Positions 58,041 through 64,000 of a stretch of 64,000 bases of DNA are shown in pieces (the stretch's first letter is position 1; every line of letters begins with the position of its first letter). Source of the DNA: Escherichia whittamii (GTDB lineage: Bacteria > Pseudomonadota > Gammaproteobacteria > Enterobacterales > Enterobacteriaceae); the NCBI RefSeq assembly GCF_014836715.1, contig NZ_JACSQI010000005.1:62001-126000 (forward strand), given 5' to 3'. The position numbers were made by a program, and so were the translations under genes. The notes under the pieces are model-generated. The model saw only the letters and a program-made list of their open reading frames with translations, was not told the origin of the DNA and made no database searches.

Positions 58041-58524
58041 GGAGATACTCCGCAGTTATGGCTGATACCGGACAGCTGGCTGCACATGCACCACATCCGT
58101 TGCAAAGTTGGCTATTAAGTTGCGGCTGGTAGATCCCGGAGAGCGTCGGGCGAAAGATAATTGCCATTGGCTCACAGCTATCCTGACAGCGGCGGCATTC
58201 AACTGACTGATATGCCAGGCACGCGTCCCCAATGGTGAACTGCAAATCCCAGGCCCTGGTGTGGCGCGGAGAAAATAGCGATTCGGGGCAAGCCTGCGCG
58301 CAGGCGTAACAGAAGCTGCACTCGTTGTTTTTGAAATTAACGCTCGGATAGCCGCCCGCACCGCGTTGCAGAATGTTGTTTTCACAAGCATTAATACAGG
58401 CATCGCAGCGGGTACAATGGGTCAGAAAATGAGATTCATCACCGGACCAGGGCGGACGGATACCGTTACTGGCTTTGCGCCAGCGACCAGTGAGTATGCC
58501 CCGACGGGATGCATCAATCTTCAC
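58030..58524 (-). CDS. napF: NapF, cytoplasmic iron-sulfur protein
   Basis: The 164-aa ferredoxin-like protein has three clear CX2CX2CX3C motifs (CTRCDACINAC, CSFCYACAQAC, CNGCGACAASC) plus CRRCQDSC. It interacts with NapA in the cytoplasm, probably during maturation. It is the first gene of the operon; the NarP and FNR sites lie 114-149 bp upstream. Confidence 0.96.
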   Translation of the reverse strand: MKIDASRRGILTGRWRKASNGIRPPWSGDESHFLTHCTRCDACINACENNILQRGAGGYPSVNFKNNECSFCYACAQACPESLFSPRHTRAWDLQFTIGDACLAYQSVECRRCQDSCEPMAIIFRPTLSGIYQPQLNSQLCNGCGACAASCPVSAITAEYLHAH

Positions 58525-58637
58525 ATTGACCTTCCATCATTAACGCGCTCCACAAAGCTGGAGCGACCAAATAAACCGCATAATTAATAAGCCATTTTTA
58601 TAGGCGCTAAGATATTAAAGGATGTGTCAAAGATGCA

Positions 58638-58653
58638 TACCCCGATCGGGGTA
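58638..58653 (-). promoter_or_regulatory. NarP/NarL 7-2-7 site of the napF promoter
   Basis: TACCCCGATCGGGGTA is a perfect 16-bp palindrome of two heptamers spaced by 2 bp, the arrangement bound by phosphorylated NarP (activation) and NarL. In E. coli this napF site is centred at -44.5. The 403-bp gap to eco otherwise shows only promoter sequence for napF and eco. Confidence 0.9.
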
Positions 58654-58658
58654 AAACC

Positions 58659-58672
58659 TGTAGCAGGATCAA
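58659..58672 (-). promoter_or_regulatory. FNR site of the napF promoter
   Basis: On the minus strand TTGATCCTGCTACA has one perfect FNR half-site (TTGAT-N4) and one weak half. Its centre is exactly 20 bp upstream of the NarP site centre, fitting the known -64.5 FNR site. Confidence 0.7.
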
Positions 58673-58927
58673 AAGAGTGGCGGGAAGGCAGGCAAAAATG
58701 GGCTTTTATTCACATTTCAATCGGTTATAAACAATTTTACATAGCGATAAATTCACCAAAGATATTTCTCCAGGCTTCACCATCCGTCAGCATATAACAC
58801 CAAAAGAGAAGGTAAAGTTGTCTGAATATTCCTTAAGTTATTCATAAAGCAAATCAATAAATCTGATGAATATGTTAACCTTCAGCGACATCAACGATGA
58901 AAACCTATAAATGAAGAAGGAAAACAA

Positions 58928-59416
58928 ATGAAGACCATTCTACCTGCAGTGTTGTTTGCCGCTTTCGCCGCCACCTCTGCCTGGGCGGCAGACAGCGTCC
59001 AGCCACTGGAAAAAATCGCCCCTTATCCGCAAGCTGAAAAAGGGATGAAGCGTCAGGTGATTCAGCTAACTCCGCAAGAAGATGAATCTACCCTGAAAGT
59101 AGAACTGTTAATCGGTCAGACGCTGGAAGTCGACTGCAATCTGCATCGTCTCGGTGGGAAGCTGGAAAGCAAAACGCTGGAAGGCTGGGGCTATGATTAT
59201 TATGTCTTTGATAAAGTTAGCTCGCCAGTTTCGACGATGATGGCCTGCCCGGACGGCAAAAAAGAGAAGAAATTTGTCACCGCATATTTGGGCGATACCG
59301 GAATGCTGCGTTACAACAGTAAGCTGCCGATCGTGGTGTATACGCCAGACAATGTGGATGTGAAATACCGCATCTGGAAGGCAGAAGAGAAGATTGAGAA
59401 CGCAGTCGTTCGCTAA
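58928..59416 (+). CDS. eco: Eco, ecotin serine protease inhibitor
   Basis: The 162-aa periplasmic dimeric inhibitor blocks trypsin, chymotrypsin, elastase and other serine proteases and can protect against host proteases. A 20-residue signal peptide ends in TSAWA. The reactive loop [13 protein letters not shown] has Met at P1 and the adjoining disulfide cysteine. Length equals K-12. It stands alone between the napF promoter and a BIME. Confidence 0.97.
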   Translation: MKTILPAVLFAAFAATSAWAADSVQPLEKIAPYPQAEKGMKRQVIQLTPQEDESTLKVELLIGQTLEVDCNLHRLGGKLESKTLEGWGYDYYVFDKVSSPVSTMMACPDGKKEKKFVTAYLGDTGMLRYNSKLPIVVYTPDNVDVKYRIWKAEEKIENAVVR

Positions 59417-59438
59417 ACTGCTGTAAACTGCTCCCCCT

Positions 59439-59700
59439 GTAGGGCGGATAAGGCGGTTACGCCGCATCCGACATCCAACGCCCGAGCTGGTTGCCTGATG
59501 CGACGCTGGCGCGTCTTATCAGCCCTATGCCGCTGTGAAGTGCTGCGCCCCGTAGGGCGGATAAGGCGGTTGCGCCGCATCCGACATCTAACGCCCGAGC
59601 CGATTGCCTGATGCGACGCTGGCGCGTCTTATCAGGCCTACGCCGCTGTGAAGTGCTGCACCCCGTAGGTCGGATAAGGCGGTTACGCCGCATCCGACAC
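59439..59700. repeat. BIME: three REP units at 113-bp spacing
   Basis: GTAG(G/T)(G/T)CGGATAAGGCGG-type units start at 59439, 59552 and 59665, each 113 bp apart, separated by oppositely oriented units TGCCTGATGCGACGC facing GCGTCTTATCAG. This is a bacterial interspersed mosaic element in the gap between the convergent eco and mqo genes. Confidence 0.9.
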
Positions 59701-59723
59701 TCAATGCAGGATGCGGCGCATCA

Positions 59724-61382
<1,659 letters not shown>

Positions 61383-61547
61383 TTACTTTTAGTCGCTTTA
61401 TTGCAGGTGAGATTTGCGCGGCATCAACGGTAACACTTAAGTAACAATATTTAAATAATGTTTATAAATTATATTCTAATTTTAGAAACATTATAATTTC
61501 GTTGATTAATTATAGGGTTATTGGAAATGAAGGGATTTTTAGAATAT

Positions 61548-61576
61548 TGACCTGGCGGCAGCGATCCGCCAGGTCA
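61548..61576 (-). terminator. strong stem-loop after yojI
   Basis: TGACCTGGCGG pairs perfectly with CCGCCAGGTCA (11 bp, 7-nt loop) 11 bp after the yojI stop. There is no immediate U tract, so it may be a processed 3' end or a terminator helped by Rho. Confidence 0.6.
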
Positions 61577-61587
61577 GCGTCAAAACA

Positions 61588-63231
61588 TTATGCCGTCCGG
61601 GCAACGGCATCACGCGAAGCTGCGTCGCGCTCTTCGCCAGTCAGTTCGCTAAGTTGCCCATTACGCATCTCCAGCAGGCGGTCGGCGTGGATAAAGTAGT
61701 GATCATCATGGCTGATAGCAAAGATTGTTTTACCCATCTCCTGCATCAACGGCAGCAGTACCTGATAAAACTCGCGGCGGAAGTGTGGGTCCTGATCCGC
61801 CGCCCATTCATCCAGCAGGATAATGTCGCGTTCTTCTGCCAGTGCCAGCAACAGTGCCACACGTTTTTTCTGCCCTTTCGATAACTTCAGGTTAACAATA
61901 CGCCCGTTACTTAACTCAAGCTTATGACCCATTTTCAGCTGCGCCAGCCATTTCTCAACCAGTTGCGGGTTAGCAGGTTTTCCCTCCGGCCCCAGCAGTT
62001 GATCAAACAACCAGACATCGGTAAAGACTGCCGAAAACAGTTTGCGATAATCTTCCGGTTTTTCGCCGCTGATAGGGTTGCCATCCAGCAAAATTTCGCC
62101 ACTTTGCGGCTGATACAAACCTGTCAGCAACATCGCCAGCGTCGATTTTCCGCTACCATTGCCACCAATCAGAAACAGCAGTTCGCCACGTTTAATGGTG
62201 AGGTTAATCGGTCCAACGGAAAACGCGTTATCCTGATAGCTAAACGTAACATTACGCAGCTCCAGCGTTTGCCAGTTGGGAAACGCCTGCGGGCGCGGAA
62301 ACTCCGCTTTGAAAGGCGCGAGCGCGAATTTGTTCAGTTTGTTAAACGCCACCTGTGCCGTTAGCAGCGTCGGCAACGCACCAACCGCCGAAAGCAGCGG
62401 CGTACGCAGGAACAGCAGCGTCAGCGAATAGGTCGCCGCAACGTTGGTATCCGCCCAACCGAGACTGTTCGCCATCCAGAACACCAGACCAATAGCGCCC
62501 AACATCATAATGTTCGACCAGTTCACGGCACTAAGATGGAACGTATCAGCGCGAATAATATGATGGCGGTACTCTTGTGCATCGGGAATGTAGAGGTTTT
62601 TAAAAACGTACTCGGCGCGCTCGCGGTTCAGGGTCAGCTCTTTACGCCCTTCCAGCACGGTTTGAAAATCCGTGTACAGCTTGTCTTCGGTTTCACGCAG
62701 GGTCGCCATATGCTTGTACACCCGCGCCACCAGCACAAAACCGCCCCAGATGGTGACCGCCATCCAGATAGCCGTTACCAGCAGCATTTTGCCCGACAGC
62801 ATCCACAGATACGCCGCTGAACCGATAGTGAGAATGACTCCCTGCACCAGTTCCGGCAGACGAACAAACGCAATGGTGATATTGCGTACATCGCTGGTTA
62901 ACCCCGCCAGCAACGAGGCGCTGCCGAGTTGTTCGATACGCTCGACGTGAGTATCCAGAATCCGCTTAATAAATTCGCTACGCAGTCGGTAAACGAAGTG
63001 ATGTCCCAGTGTGGTGAGCGCCAGTTGCGATCCCAGCGTCACTGCCATCAACAGCAGCAATAAACCCAGAAACTCCGGCAACACCAGCAGACTGGTATCC
63101 GCCGTTTCGATAAGGCGCTGATTGATAAAAGCAATTAAGCCAATACCTAATGCCGCGCTGGCGAGACTTAGCGCCATCACACTGATAAATGGCCAGCGAT
63201 ACTGCCGCCAGACAAGTACAAGAAGTTCCAT
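61588..63231 (-). CDS. yojI: YojI, ABC exporter (microcin J25 efflux)
   Basis: The 547-aa protein fuses a six-helix membrane domain (residues 1-300) to an ABC ATPase with Walker [10 protein letters not shown] (near 352), a variant signature [16 protein letters not shown] and Walker [14 protein letters not shown]. With TolC, YojI expels microcin J25 in E. coli. Its start is 75 bp from the alkB stop and it may belong to the ada-alkB transcript. Confidence 0.95.
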   Translation of the reverse strand: MELLVLVWRQYRWPFISVMALSLASAALGIGLIAFINQRLIETADTSLLVLPEFLGLLLLLMAVTLGSQLALTTLGHHFVYRLRSEFIKRILDTHVERIEQLGSASLLAGLTSDVRNITIAFVRLPELVQGVILTIGSAAYLWMLSGKMLLVTAIWMAVTIWGGFVLVARVYKHMATLRETEDKLYTDFQTVLEGRKELTLNRERAEYVFKNLYIPDAQEYRHHIIRADTFHLSAVNWSNIMMLGAIGLVFWMANSLGWADTNVAATYSLTLLFLRTPLLSAVGALPTLLTAQVAFNKLNKFALAPFKAEFPRPQAFPNWQTLELRNVTFSYQDNAFSVGPINLTIKRGELLFLIGGNGSGKSTLAMLLTGLYQPQSGEILLDGNPISGEKPEDYRKLFSAVFTDVWLFDQLLGPEGKPANPQLVEKWLAQLKMGHKLELSNGRIVNLKLSKGQKKRVALLLALAEERDIILLDEWAADQDPHFRREFYQVLLPLMQEMGKTIFAISHDDHYFIHADRLLEMRNGQLSELTGEERDAASRDAVARTA

Positions 63232-63306
63232 GCAGAAAACCCGGACAATGAATTACAGCCCGCAGTTTAAACATCTCCGCGCGCACAGCAATAATAATTC
63301 TTATTT

Positions 63307-63957
63307 TTATTCTTTTTTACCTGCCTGACGGAATGTCAGGTTGTAGCGGCAGTCGGCGGTGAGTGGATGAAACCCAGCTTTTATTGGTTGAATACCGTGA
63401 TAAAACAGCCGCGATTCACCGCCCCACACCACCACATCGCCATGTTCCAGCAGCAGTCGTTTTAGCGGATCATTTCGTTGCAGGCCGCCAAATTGGAAAA
63501 TAGCGGGTAAGCCCAGAGAAACAGAAACAATCGGCGCACGCAGGTCTGGTTCGTCTTTATCCTGATGCAGCGACAGTTTCGCGCCCGGGGCGTAGCGGTT
63601 GATGAGGCAAACATCAGGCTGAAAGTCTGGATAGCCCGCCGCCGTGGCCGCCCGCTGACATAAATCATGAAAACTTTGCGGTATCGCTGGCCACGGTTGT
63701 TCCGTTTGCGGATCAATGGGCGAATAGAGATAACCCTGTCGATTGGTGGTCCATCCCATATGTCCGCAGTTGGTCATCGCCACCGACATGGTATACCCGC
63801 CCGGGGTAACCATCTGGCGAAACGGCGACTGGCTGGCAACGTCATTAATATCGCGGATCAGTTGTTCCGCAGCGTTAAAAGCAAAACGGCGCAAAATCAC
63901 CGCGCCGGAAGCCAGCGATTCTTGCCACGGCTCTGCATCAGCAAACAGATCCAACAT
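63307..63957 (-). CDS. alkB: AlkB, alpha-ketoglutarate-dependent DNA dealkylase
   Basis: The 216-aa Fe(II)/2-oxoglutarate dioxygenase oxidatively removes methyl groups from 1-methyladenine and 3-methylcytosine. Iron ligands His131, Asp133 and His187 and the 2-oxoglutarate-binding Arg204 and Arg210 are all in place. Its ATG overlaps the ada stop by one base (TAATG), so it is coupled to ada in the adaptive response operon. Confidence 0.97.
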   Translation of the reverse strand: MLDLFADAEPWQESLASGAVILRRFAFNAAEQLIRDINDVASQSPFRQMVTPGGYTMSVAMTNCGHMGWTTNRQGYLYSPIDPQTEQPWPAIPQSFHDLCQRAATAAGYPDFQPDVCLINRYAPGAKLSLHQDKDEPDLRAPIVSVSLGLPAIFQFGGLQRNDPLKRLLLEHGDVVVWGGESRLFYHGIQPIKAGFHPLTADCRYNLTFRQAGKKE

Positions 63958-64000
63958 TACATCTCCTCATGTTCAGCTTCGCGGCGCAGCAGGTGCGCTT
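63957..64000 (-). CDS. ada: Ada, C-terminal end only
   Basis: Only the last 13 codons lie in the window, reading AHLLRREAEHEEM before the stop that overlaps alkB. The LLRREAE stretch and the position upstream of alkB identify Ada, the methyltransferase and transcription activator of the adaptive response. The active sites are outside the window. Confidence 0.8.
   Translation of the reverse strand, partial: AHLLRREAEHEEM

Noticed and set aside
59439..59700. CRISPR-like array
   Set aside because: The regular repeats are REP palindromes in alternating orientation with similar, not unique, spacers and no cas genes nearby; this is a BIME.

Overview
The window is chromosomal DNA of Escherichia coli or a very close relative. 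Gene order and protein sequences from cirA (about 4.0 kb) to ada (right edge) follow the E. coli K-12 order cirA-lysP-yeiE ... eco-mqo-yojI-alkB-ada almost gene for gene. Scattered residue differences from the K-12 proteins as I remember them suggest another strain or lineage. No insertion sequence, prophage, CRISPR array or rRNA operon is visible; one tRNA gene (proL) is present.

Left edge, 1-3962: an AT-rich accessory cassette I do not know from K-12. Two divergent units share a 210-bp control region. Leftward run an L-serine dehydratase (SdaA type) and, 1 nt downstream, an XRE-family regulator cut by the window edge. Rightward run a cytoplasmic SerB-like phosphatase and an organophosphate:phosphate antiporter-family transporter. 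Read together they suggest uptake of a phosphorylated serine, removal of the phosphate, and deamination to pyruvate and ammonia. This is the most novel part of the window. The dehydratase carries Arg18 where SdaA has His18 and lacks the C-terminal tail cysteine.

4.0-10.9 kb: cirA (Fur box upstream), lysP, the LysR gene yeiE divergent from yeiH, and nfo. 10.9-18.5 kb: nucleoside and pseudouridine catabolism (yeiI; nupX-rihB; yeiL; psuT-psuG-psuK), built around two paralogous transporters. A 27-nt sequence, 26/27 identical and able to form a pseudoknot, lies just upstream of each transporter. 18.9-22.8 kb: the fructose operon fruBKA with two Cra operators.

23-45 kb: setB, yeiW, yeiP (efpL), yeiQ, yeiR, lpxT, mepS, pdeN, the yejABEF peptide ABC transporter, yejG, rsuA-bcr, radD, rplY, yejK divergent from yejL-lapC, then proL.

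45-58.5 kb: narP, then the leftward respiratory operon napFDAGHBC-ccmABCDEFGH (periplasmic nitrate reductase plus cytochrome c maturation), with NarP- and FNR-like sites upstream of napF. K-12 carries the yejO pseudogene and an IS5 between proL and narP; here that gap is only about 180 bp. 58.9-64 kb: eco, a BIME of three REP units at 113-bp spacing, mqo, yojI, alkB and the last codons of ada.
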